From Verminephrobacter eiseniae EF01-2 (GTDB lineage: Bacteria > Pseudomonadota > Gammaproteobacteria > Burkholderiales > Burkholderiaceae_C): 64,000 nt of DNA. The stretch lies in contig NC_008786.1 of assembly GCF_000015565.1 (NCBI RefSeq), forward strand, positions 4,948,501-5,012,500, written 5' to 3'. Below, piece by piece: positions 31,931-40,917 of this stretch (within the stretch, counting starts at the first letter, position 1; every line of letters begins with the position of its first letter). The notes beneath the pieces are model-generated. The model was not told the origin of the DNA and ran no database searches. It was given only the letters and a program-made list of their open reading frames with translations. The translations under genes and the position numbers were made by a program.

Positions 31931-33417
31931 ACCCCTCCCTCGACGCACTGATCACCGAATTTCGCAACACCGGCACACTCAGCGGCTTGCCGTGCGCGCA
32001 ATTCATCGACGGCGCTTATCAGGCTGGCGCGACCAGCGCTGCGCTGGAGAGCTTCGACCCCGGCAGTGGCCGTGTCTTTGCGCAATTTGCCGCCGGCGGC
32101 GAGGTCGAGGTCGATGCGGCCGTGCACGCTGCAAAGCGCGCCTTGCCTGCCTGGAGCGAGACCGCGCCCGCCGAGCGCAGCCGCGTGCTCTGGGCCATTG
32201 CGCAGCAGGTGCGCCAACATGCCGACCGGCTGGCGCTCATCGAGTGCCTGGATAGCGGCAAGCGGCTTGGCGAGGCCCAGGGCGATGTGCGCGGCGTGAT
32301 ACGCGCCTTCGAGTATTACGCGGGCGCGGTAGACAAGATGCAGGGGGACAGCTTTCCGCTCGGCAAGGACTACATCGGCTTTACCGTCGAGGAGCCGATC
32401 GGCGTTGCGGCGCAGATCATCCCTTGGAATTACCCGGTCGGCACCGCCGCGCGCGGCATCGCTCCGGCACTGGCCGCCGGTTGCACCGTGGTTGCCAAAC
32501 CCGCAGAGCAAACCCCCTTGTCGGCGTTGCTGTTGGCCGAACTGGCCAGCGCCGCCGGCCTGCCTGCGGGCGTGCTCAACGTCGTCACCGGCACTGGCGC
32601 GGCGGCGGGCGCAGCGCTGGTAGCGCACCCGGGCATTGGCCACATCACCTTCACCGGTTCGGTCGCCACCGGGCAACGGGTCATGCGCGCCGCCGCCGAC
32701 AACGTGACGCGCGTGCTGCTCGAACTGGGCGGCAAATCACCGCTGGTCGTTCTGGCCGACTGCGATGTCGAGCAGGCGCTCGATGGCGTACTCGGCGCCA
32801 TCTACGAGAACGCCGGGCAGATCTGCTCGGCAGGCTCGCGCCTCATCATCGAACGCAAACTGCATGGCAGCTTCATGGCGCGGCTGCTGGAGCGGGTCGG
32901 CAAACTGGGGCTGGGTCACGGCCTGGACCAGCCGGATGTCGGCCCGGTCAATTCGCTGCTGCATCTGAACCGCATACACGAGCATGTCGCCACCGCCGCC
33001 GCGCGCGGCAATGCGGTGCTTGCGGGCGGCAGCATCGCCCAGCCCGCGAACGCGCCGGGCGGATGGTTTTATCGCCCCACGGTGATCGAGGCACGGTCGG
33101 CGCAAGACCCGGTGGTGCAGGAAGAAATCTTCGGCCCGGTGCTGGTGGTGCAGCAAGCCGACGATCTGGAACAAGCCATCGCACTGGCCAACGGCACCGA
33201 CTACGCGCTGGTGGCAGGCATTTACACCAGAGACATCACGCAGGCTTACCGCTTCGCCCGCCGTGTCGATGCCGGGCAGGTCTACATCAACGAATACTTC
33301 GCCGGCGGCATCGAAGTCCCGTTCGGAGGCAACCGCAAATCCGGCTTTGGCCGTGAAAAAGGTCTGGAAGGAATCAAGAGCTATTGCAAGCTCAAGAGTG
33401 TGGTGGCGCGGGTTTAG
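31927..33417 (+). CDS. NAD(P)-dependent aldehyde dehydrogenase
   Basis: A 496-residue class I/II aldehyde dehydrogenase. The active-site Glu266 is in LLELGGKSP and the nucleophile Cys300 in GQICSAGSR. The NAD-binding FTGSVATGQ and the C-terminal [15 protein letters not shown] are intact. It oxidises an aldehyde to the acid, probably a product linked to the preceding enolase-family enzyme. The TAG stop lies exactly at the edge of the downstream IS relic, but the C-terminus ending LKSVVARV has normal family length. Confidence 0.93.
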   Translation: MNPSLDALITEFRNTGTLSGLPCAQFIDGAYQAGATSAALESFDPGSGRVFAQFAAGGEVEVDAAVHAAKRALPAWSETAPAERSRVLWAIAQQVRQHADRLALIECLDSGKRLGEAQGDVRGVIRAFEYYAGAVDKMQGDSFPLGKDYIGFTVEEPIGVAAQIIPWNYPVGTAARGIAPALAAGCTVVAKPAEQTPLSALLLAELASAAGLPAGVLNVVTGTGAAAGAALVAHPGIGHITFTGSVATGQRVMRAAADNVTRVLLELGGKSPLVVLADCDVEQALDGVLGAIYENAGQICSAGSRLIIERKLHGSFMARLLERVGKLGLGHGLDQPDVGPVNSLLHLNRIHEHVATAAARGNAVLAGGSIAQPANAPGGWFYRPTVIEARSAQDPVVQEEIFGPVLVVQQADDLEQAIALANGTDYALVAGIYTRDITQAYRFARRVDAGQVYINEYFAGGIEVPFGGNRKSGFGREKGLEGIKSYCKLKSVVARV

Positions 33418-33879
33418 GGCGTATCAACAATCAATGGACTATATCCATATTCGGCTCTTTGAATGAATAGGAGCCCAAGATGCAAGAAGTCAGAAAACTA
33501 CCATGTGATGAACAATGGGAGAAATTATCTCCGTCATTACCGGGCAAGCCGAGCGATCCTGGTGCGACCGCCCAGGCCAATCGACTATTTTTGGAAACGG
33601 TGTTGTGGATCATGCGCACGGGTTCACCATGGCGAGACTTGCCTGCAGAATTGGGCACCGTGCGACGGCGGTCATTCCACCCAGGCGCAATCGTGTGGTG
33701 CAGCGAAGTCATGATCGACATCTGTACAAGGAGCGCAATGTGGTCGAGCGTTTTTTTAATCGGATCAAGCAATTCCGAAGAATCGCAACTCGTTATGAAA
33801 AGCTGGCGCGTAACTACCTGTCGTTTCTCAATCTGGTTTGTACTTATATCTGGATTACTTGATTGTTAACATGCCCTAG
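33415..33879 (+). mobile_element. Internally deleted IS5-family element
   Basis: Imperfect terminal inverted repeats (TAGGGCGTATCAACAATCAA at the left; rightward inverse of TAGGGCATGTTAACAATCAA) bound 465 bp. An N-terminal transposase piece starts at 33480 (MQEVRKLPCDEQWEKL ... MRTGSPWRDLP). After about 33660 a different frame gives the C-terminal piece NVVERFFNRIKQFRRIATRYEKL to 33862. The central DDE core is gone, so this is a dead non-autonomous copy. Confidence 0.8.
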
Positions 33880-34001
33880 CCGGTGTTTTCGGTTTTCTCA
33901 GTCCAGGCGCACACCGCCCGGTAGGAATCCCTGAAGATCAGATGACGCGGCTTGGCCGTTCCTTCGCGCTCAATATGTGCTGGCTCCTGATCAAGAACCA
34001 T
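33876..34001 (-). CDS. Short unidentified ORF or gene remnant
   Basis: A 41-codon reverse frame starts MVLDQEPAHIEREGTAKP and ends TEKTENTG at a TAG that lies on the IS5-relic boundary. The amino-acid composition is protein-like, and it may be the truncated C-terminus of a gene cut by the IS. No family was recognised. Confidence 0.25.
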   Translation of the reverse strand: MVLDQEPAHIEREGTAKPRHLIFRDSYRAVCAWTEKTENTG

Positions 34002-34058
34002 CTCGCGCGAATTCCACAGCTATGAACCTCGCGACTTAAATGCACAAGGACCAACAAC

Positions 34059-35063
34059 ATGCCGTTTGAGATCAGGCCCTGGGAAGCGATTGCGGAAAAC
34101 TACGGATGCACAATTCTGCTCGGCAACGGTGCCAGCATCTCCGTCAGTCCGACCTTCTCCTACGGCTCGCTGCTGCAACATGCCGCCGAGTACAACCTGC
34201 TCCCCGTGGATGCTCAGCGGTTGTTCAAGTTCTTTCGGACCAACGACTTCGAGCTGGTTCTTCGTATCGTCTGGCAGGCATCAAACGTCAATCGTTTACT
34301 ACAAATTCCGGACGAGCGGACCCATGCCGCCTACGTGGGTCTTAGGGACTGCCTCATCCAAACAGTCCGCGACATTCATCCGGAGCATGGTGCGGTAAGC
34401 GCCCACCTGCCGAGCATCTATCAATTCCTGAAGCGGTTCAGAACCGTCATCTCGCTCAACTACGACCTGGTGGTGTACTGGGCTATGACCTACGGGTTGG
34501 CCATCGACGACCAGCATGCGTTCAAGGACTGCTTTGTGGGAGGTGGCACCTTCAACGATGACTGGCAGCGATTCAGGCAGCCGATCCGGAGAGAACGTTC
34601 AACCTCGCTGGTGTTCTATGCGCATGGCAGTCTGGTGTTGTGCCGAAACCTGGTCGAGCAGGAGCGCAAGATCCACAACCTTCAGGACGGGCTGCTGGAG
34701 GCGGTCCTGCAGCGCTGGCAAAACGGAGAGGTCGTGCCTTTGTTCGTGAGCGAGGGAACGTGGCGGCAGAAAGTTACTTCCATCCAAAACAGCTACTACC
34801 TCTCCACCGTATACAGAGAGGTGCTGAAATCGCAGCGGGACACGCTGGTGGTTTATGGCTGGGGCTTCGCCAAGCAAGACATTCACCTACTGCAACGAAT
34901 GAAAGACACCGGCATCAATCGTGTGGCGGTGTCAGTATTTGGAGGGGGTCAGGCGTACTGCAACCGGGTCTTCCAGACGATCCGCGACGAATTGGGAGCA
35001 CATGTCAAGGTGGAGTTCTTCGACAGCGAGAGCCCCGGTTGCTGGATTCATCCAGCTCACTAA
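34059..35063 (+). CDS. DUF4917 family protein, SIR2-like
   Basis: A 334-residue protein matching the DUF4917 pattern. It has LLGNGASIS (20-28), the SLNYDLVVYWAM motif (Asn134, Asp136), FYAHGSL (His189), then PLFVSEGTWRQK, and VYGWGFAKQDIHLL (265-278). The glycine loop, N-x-D and H-G motifs are arranged as in SIR2-like NAD-consuming effectors of phage-defence systems, but enzymatic activity is not established. Base composition appears lower in GC than the flanks. A co-directional gene begins 26 bp downstream and is truncated by an IS630 element, so the pair looks like a damaged two-gene cassette between mobile elements. Confidence 0.82.
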   Translation: MPFEIRPWEAIAENYGCTILLGNGASISVSPTFSYGSLLQHAAEYNLLPVDAQRLFKFFRTNDFELVLRIVWQASNVNRLLQIPDERTHAAYVGLRDCLIQTVRDIHPEHGAVSAHLPSIYQFLKRFRTVISLNYDLVVYWAMTYGLAIDDQHAFKDCFVGGGTFNDDWQRFRQPIRRERSTSLVFYAHGSLVLCRNLVEQERKIHNLQDGLLEAVLQRWQNGEVVPLFVSEGTWRQKVTSIQNSYYLSTVYREVLKSQRDTLVVYGWGFAKQDIHLLQRMKDTGINRVAVSVFGGGQAYCNRVFQTIRDELGAHVKVEFFDSESPGCWIHPAH

Positions 35064-35089
35064 ATGGTGGAAAACCTAGGAGCCGCGCT

Positions 35090-35266
35090 GTGTCATCAAT
35101 GCTAGACAGGTTCTACGAGCGTTCCGCCCATCTGAACGTATTGCTGAACAGCAATCCTGCCGAGGCGGTAAAACAGGCCAGGGAGATCAATCTCAATCTC
35201 GATACGGATGAGCGTTGCAACATGATGGGTCTGCGAACAGCTATCCTAGTGGACTGTAATTATTGA
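35090..35266 (+). pseudogene. Truncated partner gene downstream of DUF4917
   Basis: A frame opens at GTG 35090, seven nucleotides after AGGAG (ATG 35099 is alternative). It encodes a helical, TPR-like stretch including LDRFYERSAHLNVLLNSNP and EINLNLDTDERCNMMGLRTAIL. It is interrupted at codon 53 by the IS630 element at 35249 and ends on an IS-derived stop at 35266. Sequence beyond the IS (36060 onward) does not obviously resume it, so the 3' part has probably been deleted. The family was not recognised. Confidence 0.6.
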
Positions 35267-36019
35267 ATCAGGAGTAATTATCCGAGTTGTGTCGAAGTAC
35301 TTCCACTTCACGGACTTGGGTTGCTCGTTGTACTTGCGGATGTAGCGCATGAGCTTTCTCTTGAGATCGGGTACCGAGATGAATACGCCGCGAGCGATCC
35401 TGAAGTACTCAAAGCCATGACGCTCGGCACGCCCCGGCGTGAGCGGCAGCACCGGGTCTTTGCGATCGAGCGCCTGAATCGCCGTCTTCTCGTCGACGCT
35501 GAAGACGGCCGCATGCTGCGGCGGGTTCAGATACAAGCCGATGACATCGGCTGCCTTGGTTTCAAAGTCCGGATCGTTGGAGGCGAGATAGCCTTCGAGC
35601 CGATGCGGTTTGAGTCCGTGCTTGGCCCAGATGCGCGCCACGGTCATGTGCGAGATGTCGCCACCAAGTTCGGCAGCGAGCTTGCGCGTGGACCAGTGCG
35701 TGGAACCATCGGCGGGCTTGTGCATGGTCGTGCGCGCCAGCACACGCGCCTCCAGGCGGTCGGTGACCTTGTAGCGCTGGCGGCCGGCATGGCGAGAAAA
35801 CAAGCCTGCCAAACGGTCAGCGGCGAAGCGCTTGCTCCAGAGAGCAATGTAGCTGTCATTGCAATCGAGCTTGGCCCTGATGGCGCTCCAGGTCAGTCCC
35901 TCGGCAAGCAGCAAGATCAGACGCGCACGACGCGCCAAATCCGCTCGAACGGACCTTCCATTGGCTTGCTGGCGCAGTTCCACGATTTCGGCTTCGGTCA
36001 AGTTCATCGTGTCCTCCAA
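35246..36019 (-). pseudogene. IS630-family transposase with in-frame internal deletion
   Basis: A 257-residue open frame from 36019. The N-terminal HTH (MNLTEAEIVELRQQANGR), the linker and the first catalytic Asp (VFSVDEKTAIQALDR) are present. After RAERHGFEYF the sequence jumps to IARGVFISVPDLKRKLMRYIRKYNEQPK, the C-terminal end. Roughly 100 residues that carry the second and third acidic residues are missing, so it cannot be catalytically active. Confidence 0.85.
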
Positions 36020-36057
36020 GGAGGTAATTTACTATCTATTTAAACGTTATGGACCAC
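35249..36057 (-). mobile_element. IS630-type element inserted at CTAG
   Basis: Terminal inverted repeats begin GTGGACTGTAA (left) and GTGGTCCATAA (right, read inwards). The element is flanked by TA duplicates at 35247-35248 and 36058-36059, each within CTAG, the known IS630 target. Its 809 bp carry only the deleted transposase. Confidence 0.8.
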
Positions 36058-36140
36058 TAGCCATGCAGGCCGCGACCGTGGGCTTGGATTTCGCTGGTCG
36101 ACCCGCTGCCGCAGGCAGGCCATCGGCCTTCAAGGCGCGT

Positions 36141-37238
36141 TCAGCGCGTCTTGGCCGGCTTGCGACGAATCGCACCCTCGAAGACGGGGCCGGTGCTCTG
36201 GCGCACCACGAGACCCACATGCAGTGGCACGCGCTCGGGCTGCGCGGCGCCGCGCAGCCGCGCAATGAGGTACGCGCCGGCCTGTTCCCCCATCTCGCGG
36301 ATTGGCAGCCGCACGGTGGTCAGCGGCGGATGCAGGTAGGACGCGAAGTCGTTGTCGTTGAAGCTGATGATCGACAGCGCACGGGGAACCTCGATGGCGG
36401 CGCGATCGAGCGCCGACAAGGCGCCAGCCGCGAGGTAGTCGTTGCCGCACACCACCGCAGTGGGCCGGTCGGCGCGGTCCAGGTCCTCGATGATCTGGTC
36501 CATGGCCGCGTAGCCTTGCTCGAAGCCGTAGTCGGTCTCGATCATGGCGGCCTCGCAAATCGTCATGCCGCGCTTGGCAACTTCCACCGTGAAGCCGTGA
36601 AAGCGGCGCTGCGCGCGCGCGTTGTCGCCGGTGCGCCCGCCGATGAATCCAAGGCGCTGGTGGCCCAGTGCCGCGAGGTGCGCGACCACCAGCGCCGCAG
36701 CCTCTCGTTCGCTGAAGCCGACCGCATGGTTCACCGATTCCGGGGGCGCCCACATCAGAACGAAGGGTATGCGCGAGGCGGGGAGCATGGGTAGTGCATG
36801 GGTCAGCTGCTCTTCGCCCAGCAGGGCCACGGCGTCGACACCGCGTTCGAGCAATGTCCGAAGAATGGCCGGCTCTTTGCTGAGTTTGTGCTCGGGCGCC
36901 GAGAGCAGCAGCGTGTACCCGTGCGCAGCCAGCCGGGTTTCGAGCGCCTGAATCATGGTCGGGAACGAAGAACTGCCGAATCGGGGGACGATGGCTCCGA
37001 TCGTCATGGTGCGTCGCATGGCGAGCGAGCGCGCTGCGCCGTTGGTCACGTAGCCGAGCCGCTCGACCGCCGCCATGATTTGCATGCGCGTCGTCGGGCG
37101 GATCATCTCGGGCCTGGACAACGCGCGCGACACCGTGCCGGGGGACACGCCGGCCAGCATGGCCACATCGGCGAGCGAGACGGCGCGCCCGGCATTTCCG
37201 GCCAAGGCGAGGGAGGACGAAGCGGGATGACGCGGCAT
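36141..37238 (-). CDS. LacI-family transcriptional regulator
   Basis: A 365-residue repressor. The helix-turn-helix is VSLADVAMLAGVSPGTVSRALSRPEMI followed by the hinge LGYVTNGAARSLAMRR, then a periplasmic-binding-protein-like sensor domain (TIGAIVPRFGSSSFP ... LGFIGGRTGD ... ALSIISFNDNDFASY). The start at 37238 (MPRHPASSS) is chosen; upstream frame has no homology and overlaps the operator region. It is divergent from the ABC operon and is the natural ligand-responsive regulator of the two operons carrying the matching operator. Confidence 0.92.
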   Translation of the reverse strand: MPRHPASSSLALAGNAGRAVSLADVAMLAGVSPGTVSRALSRPEMIRPTTRMQIMAAVERLGYVTNGAARSLAMRRTMTIGAIVPRFGSSSFPTMIQALETRLAAHGYTLLLSAPEHKLSKEPAILRTLLERGVDAVALLGEEQLTHALPMLPASRIPFVLMWAPPESVNHAVGFSEREAAALVVAHLAALGHQRLGFIGGRTGDNARAQRRFHGFTVEVAKRGMTICEAAMIETDYGFEQGYAAMDQIIEDLDRADRPTAVVCGNDYLAAGALSALDRAAIEVPRALSIISFNDNDFASYLHPPLTTVRLPIREMGEQAGAYLIARLRGAAQPERVPLHVGLVVRQSTGPVFEGAIRRKPAKTR

Positions 37239-37374
37239 GGTGGACTGGTTTCCGGACGGCAAGCAGCCAGCATCGTAATGCAAGCGCAAGCGCAAGCGCG
37301 TTCGCTGCTGCGCATGACCTGCTGGGGATATCCCTAGTTCATGGGCTGATCCGCCATGCGCACAATCTCCAAAA

Positions 37375-37388
37375 TGCAAACGCTTGCA
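37375..37388. promoter_or_regulatory. LacI-type operator 1
   Basis: TGCAAACGCTTGCA fits the LacI/GalR family consensus TGNAANCGNTTNCA exactly. A TATAAC -10-like box follows at 37389-37394, so binding would occlude the promoter. A further partial site AACGCTTGCAT lies at 37392-37402, and TGCAAGC half-sites lie near 37279-37299. Confidence 0.75.
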
Positions 37389-37470
37389 TATAACGCTTGC
37401 ATTTAACGCTTCCACGGCCCTGCGCGGTGCGTGGAAACATCTCGCCACCTTGCCTGAAGGGGAAAACAGC

Positions 37471-38499
37471 ATGGCCCTTTTCACCACACTGCGCCGTCTT
37501 TGCCGGCAGGGCGCGCGCTTCGGTGCGCTGACTGCCATCGGCGCTGTCCATTGGGGGAGCGCGCAGGCGCTGGATGTGCGCGTGGCGCGCCAATATGGTG
37601 TGGCCTATATCCCGCTGATGATCATGCAGGAGCAGAAACTGATCGAGAAGCACGCCGCCAGGTTGGGCGTGAAGGATGTCAACGTGGTCTGGCAGCAGTT
37701 CTCCGGCGGCGCGGTCATGAACGATGCCTTGCTGTCCGGCAACCTTGACTTCGCAGTGGTCGGTCCGCCGCCGTTTCTGACCATGTGGGCGCGCACGCAA
37801 GGCTCACGAAATCAGGTGCTGGGAATCGCGGCGCTGAACACGATGCCGATGTACCTGATGACGCGCAATCCGGCGATCAAGTCCGTCAAGGACTTTACGC
37901 CGAAGGACCGGATTGCGGTTTCCGGCGTCAAGGTGTCGACACAGGCTGTGGTGCTGCAAATGGCGGCCGCACAGGCCTGGGGCATCGGGGAGTTCGACCG
38001 CCTCGACAAGTTGACGGTGGCCATGCCGCTGTCCGACAGCATGGCGCTGATGCTGTCGGGCAAGAGCGAGATCACGGGGGATTTCACGGTGCCGCCCTTT
38101 TCCCATCGGGAGATGAGAGCCGGGATGAAGCCGGTCATCGATACCTTCTCGGTGCTGGGCGGCCCGAGTTCGACCAACGTGATCTACACCACGAAAAATT
38201 ACCACGACGCCCATCCGAAGATGGTCCAGGCTTTCTTGGCCGCGTTGCGCCAGGCGCAGCGTTCGATTGCCGAGAACAAGACAGCGGCGGCAGCCGTCTA
38301 TCTCCGGCTTTCCGGTGACAAGGAGACGCCGGAGAACATCGTCGAGATCCTGAACGACCCGCAGATCAGCTTCGACAGCACCCCGCGCGGCATCATGGGT
38401 TTCGCGAAGTTCATGTACGAGACCGGGGCCATCAGGGTGCAACCCGCATCGTGGAAGAGCCTGTTCATTGCCGCGCTCGACGGGGAGGCCGGAAATTGA
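37471..38499 (+). CDS. ABC transporter substrate-binding protein, TauA/SsuA/NrtA type
   Basis: A 342-residue periplasmic receptor with a leader ending near ALA in SAQALDVRVAR. Typical features are YGVAYIPLMIMQEQKLIEKH, SGNLDFAVVGPPPFL and FTPKDRIAVSGV. Start 37471 has a GAAGGGGA site 7 nt upstream. The class binds sulfonates, nitrate or aromatic acids. It is first in an ABC operon controlled, by inference, by the divergent LacI gene. Confidence 0.9.
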   Translation: MALFTTLRRLCRQGARFGALTAIGAVHWGSAQALDVRVARQYGVAYIPLMIMQEQKLIEKHAARLGVKDVNVVWQQFSGGAVMNDALLSGNLDFAVVGPPPFLTMWARTQGSRNQVLGIAALNTMPMYLMTRNPAIKSVKDFTPKDRIAVSGVKVSTQAVVLQMAAAQAWGIGEFDRLDKLTVAMPLSDSMALMLSGKSEITGDFTVPPFSHREMRAGMKPVIDTFSVLGGPSSTNVIYTTKNYHDAHPKMVQAFLAALRQAQRSIAENKTAAAAVYLRLSGDKETPENIVEILNDPQISFDSTPRGIMGFAKFMYETGAIRVQPASWKSLFIAALDGEAGN

Positions 38500-39293
38500 A
38501 GCCCGATGCTGGCGCTGGCAGTTCCGCGCCTTTGCTGGCGGTGCAGCGGGTCACGCTGCGCTACGTCAGCGAAGGGCGCACGGTGACTGCGACCGAGAAC
38601 GTGAGCTTCGACATCCGGCAGGGTGATCGCCTGGTGCTGCTCGGCCCCTCCGGGTGCGGCAAGTCGTCCTTGCTGAAGGCGATCGGCGGCTACCTGTGGC
38701 CGGAGTCGGGCAGCATCCGCCTGCGCGGCACGCCCGTGCGCGCGCCGGGGCCGGACCGGATGATGGTTTTTCAGGAGTTCGACCAGTTGCTGCCCTGGAA
38801 GACCGTTCTCGGCAACGTGGTGTTCGCGCTCGAATCTTCCGGTCGTTGGCACGGCCAGGCGGCACGCGCACGCGCGGCGCAGGCCATCGCCAGTGTCAAG
38901 CTGGGCGACTTCGGCGACGCCTATCCGCACATGCTGTCGGGCGGCATGAAGCAGCGTGTCGCGATTGCGCGCGGTATGGCGATGGAGCCCGAGATCTTGC
39001 TGATGGATGAGCCTTTCGCCGCACTCGATGCGTTGACCCGCGTCGCCATGCAGGATGAGCTTTTGCAGTTGTGCAACGAAACGCGCTTTACGGTCGTCTT
39101 CGTCACCCATTCGATCCAGGAGGCGATCCGCATAGGAAGCCGGATCCTCTTGCTGTCGCCGCACCCCGGCCGGGTGAAGGGCGAGGTAACGAGCGATGGC
39201 AAGGATCGGGTGCACCCGTCCGGGCAGCGCCTGTCGGAGATAATCCACGAGAGCCTTTTCGCCACCGCGCCAGGGCCGCAGGAAGCCGTATGA
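38496..39293 (+). CDS. ABC transporter ATP-binding protein, TauB/SsuB type
   Basis: A 265-residue ATPase with Walker A GPSGCGKSS, signature LSGGMKQRVAIARG and Walker B ILLMDEP. The TTG at 38496 overlaps the upstream TGA (TTGA) and has GGGGAGG seven nucleotides before it, so it is preferred to the longer frame at 38451. It energises the adjacent permease. Confidence 0.9.
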   Translation: MKPDAGAGSSAPLLAVQRVTLRYVSEGRTVTATENVSFDIRQGDRLVLLGPSGCGKSSLLKAIGGYLWPESGSIRLRGTPVRAPGPDRMMVFQEFDQLLPWKTVLGNVVFALESSGRWHGQAARARAAQAIASVKLGDFGDAYPHMLSGGMKQRVAIARGMAMEPEILLMDEPFAALDALTRVAMQDELLQLCNETRFTVVFVTHSIQEAIRIGSRILLLSPHPGRVKGEVTSDGKDRVHPSGQRLSEIIHESLFATAPGPQEAV

Positions 39294-40102
39294 GCAGCAT
39301 GCGAACCATGGCGCTTGCCGCCCGGCCGGTTCGGGGAGCGCCCATTTTCCGGAAGATCGCGATACTGCTGGCCATCGGACTGATCTGGGAGGGCTACGGC
39401 CGATGGCTGAACGACGACCTGATCTTCCCGACGCTGCTGCAGACGCTGCACAGCTTTGCCGGAGGAACGGTCTCGGGCGTGATCCCCCGGCGCGCCGGAT
39501 ATTCGCTGATGATCCTGCTTCAGGGGTACGCCATCGGCATCGTCCTGGCCATGCTGCTGGCGGGCTTGGCGGCCACGACGCGCATCGGCGCCGATCTGCT
39601 GGACTTGCTCTGCGCGCTCCTGAATCCGTTGCCGGCCATTGCCTTGCTGCCGTTGGCGTTGATGTGGTTCGGACTGGGCAATGGCAGCCTGGTGTTCGTG
39701 CTGGTGCATTCGGTGGTCTGGCCGATGGCGTTGAACGTGCACTCCGGCTTCCGCGCTGTGTCGCCGACGCTGCGCATGGTGGGGCACAACTATGGTCTGC
39801 GCGGCTGGCGCCACACCGCCGCGATCCTGGTTCCCGCCGCCTTTCCCAGCCTGCTGGCGGGACTCAAGATCGGTTGGGCCTTCGCTTGGCGCACTTTGAT
39901 CGCCGCCGAACTGGTTTTCGGGGTCAGTTCAGGCTCGGGCGGACTGGGTTGGTTCATCTACGAACGCAAGAACCAACTCGACATCGGGTCGGTGTTCGCG
40001 GGCCTTCTTGGCGTCATCCTGATCGGGCTGATCGTCGAAGGCGTCCTGTTCCGCTGGGTCGAGAACAGGACCGTGCGACGCTGGGGCATGCAGACGGCGT
40101 GA
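39290..40102 (+). CDS. ABC transporter permease, TauC/SsuC type
   Basis: A 270-residue inner-membrane permease with about six helices. The EAA-like loop reads MVGHNYGLRGWRHTAAILVPAAFPSLLAGLKIGWAF in part. ATGA overlap with the ATPase indicates coupled translation. It completes a three-gene uptake system for an unknown anion. Confidence 0.9.
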   Translation: MSSMRTMALAARPVRGAPIFRKIAILLAIGLIWEGYGRWLNDDLIFPTLLQTLHSFAGGTVSGVIPRRAGYSLMILLQGYAIGIVLAMLLAGLAATTRIGADLLDLLCALLNPLPAIALLPLALMWFGLGNGSLVFVLVHSVVWPMALNVHSGFRAVSPTLRMVGHNYGLRGWRHTAAILVPAAFPSLLAGLKIGWAFAWRTLIAAELVFGVSSGSGGLGWFIYERKNQLDIGSVFAGLLGVILIGLIVEGVLFRWVENRTVRRWGMQTA

Positions 40103-40403
40103 TTCCATTTCCAAATCGTTCGTGCAAGCGAAAGCAAAGCGCAGACAGCACGAATGCACGGCAAGCGACGCCGGCAAAGTGCACGGATGATTCAGGAATG
40201 GAATGAGATGAAGCGCCGGAAAACCGCATCCGGGCGATACGGTTTCCCGAGCGGGTGGCCGCGATGGCCGAAGGGTCGATACGGCGCGCCGGGATTGCGT
40301 GCGGCATCTTGCGCCGCGTGACGCCCAGCAGCGGTCGGGTGCAGGCCGTCGCCGACCTCGGCGGCGGCGCAGCGCCCGGCGGGCTGATCGCACCCGGCGG
40401 CTA

Positions 40404-40562
40404 GTGTCGCGTCACGGATCAGATGTCGTAGGCTGCGCGCAGCCATCGGAGCGCAGCGCAAGGCGCATCGCTTGCCCATACCGAGCGTATTGGCAAGCGA
40501 TGCAACGCCGCGATGCGCTTCGATGGCCAGCGCAGACCGACAGATGATCGGTGACGCGACAC
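40404..40562. mobile_element. Miniature inverted-repeat element, copy B
   Basis: A 159-bp copy, nearly identical to the reverse complement of copy A at 22176-22335. It is flanked on both sides by TA within CTAG (40402-40403 and 40563-40564), consistent with IS630/Tc1-type integration. The remaining 40103-40403 and 40563-40824 sequence has no convincing gene. Forward frames on either side of the element (ending LIAPGG before it and ADPA after it) are open, but no family was recognised. Confidence 0.88.
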
Positions 40563-40824
40563 TAGGCCATGCATCGCATCCCCGGGCCGGCTCGCCACAC
40601 GACCAATCCCTGCCCCGGTGGCCCGGACAAGCACACCGCCTGCGCCACCCTGCCCGGTACGGGCCGGCCCATCACCCCCATCACCATCGACGACGGACCC
40701 GCTGCGGGCCTGCGACGGGCCGACCCGGCATGACACAGCGGCCGACCGCGCCGCGCTGAGTCGGCTGTGCCGGGTATTGGGGATTCCACCAATGAAAACT
40801 TTGTCCGTCGTCGCGTAATCTATA

Positions 40825-40838
40825 TGCAATCGCTTGCA
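40825..40838. promoter_or_regulatory. LacI-type operator 2
   Basis: TGCAATCGCTTGCA is an exact match to TGNAANCGNTTNCA. It differs from operator 1 at a single base and lies 80 bp before the TPP-enzyme start. A weaker similar site, TGCAAAGGCTTGTA, follows at 40871-40884. Confidence 0.72.
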
Positions 40839-40917
40839 TTCATGATGAAAAATACATTCATTGAATACGATGCAAAGGCTTGTATCGATCGCATCGCGAC
40901 CAGATCCAGGGAAACGA

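Noticed and set aside
33415..33417. IS insertion creating a premature stop in the aldehyde dehydrogenase
   Set aside because: The protein has the normal family length and C-terminal motifs, so at most a few residues were changed.
37279..37299. Short GCAAGC tandem repeat as a CRISPR or VNTR
   Set aside because: Only three hexamer units without spacers; better read as partial LacI-type half-sites.
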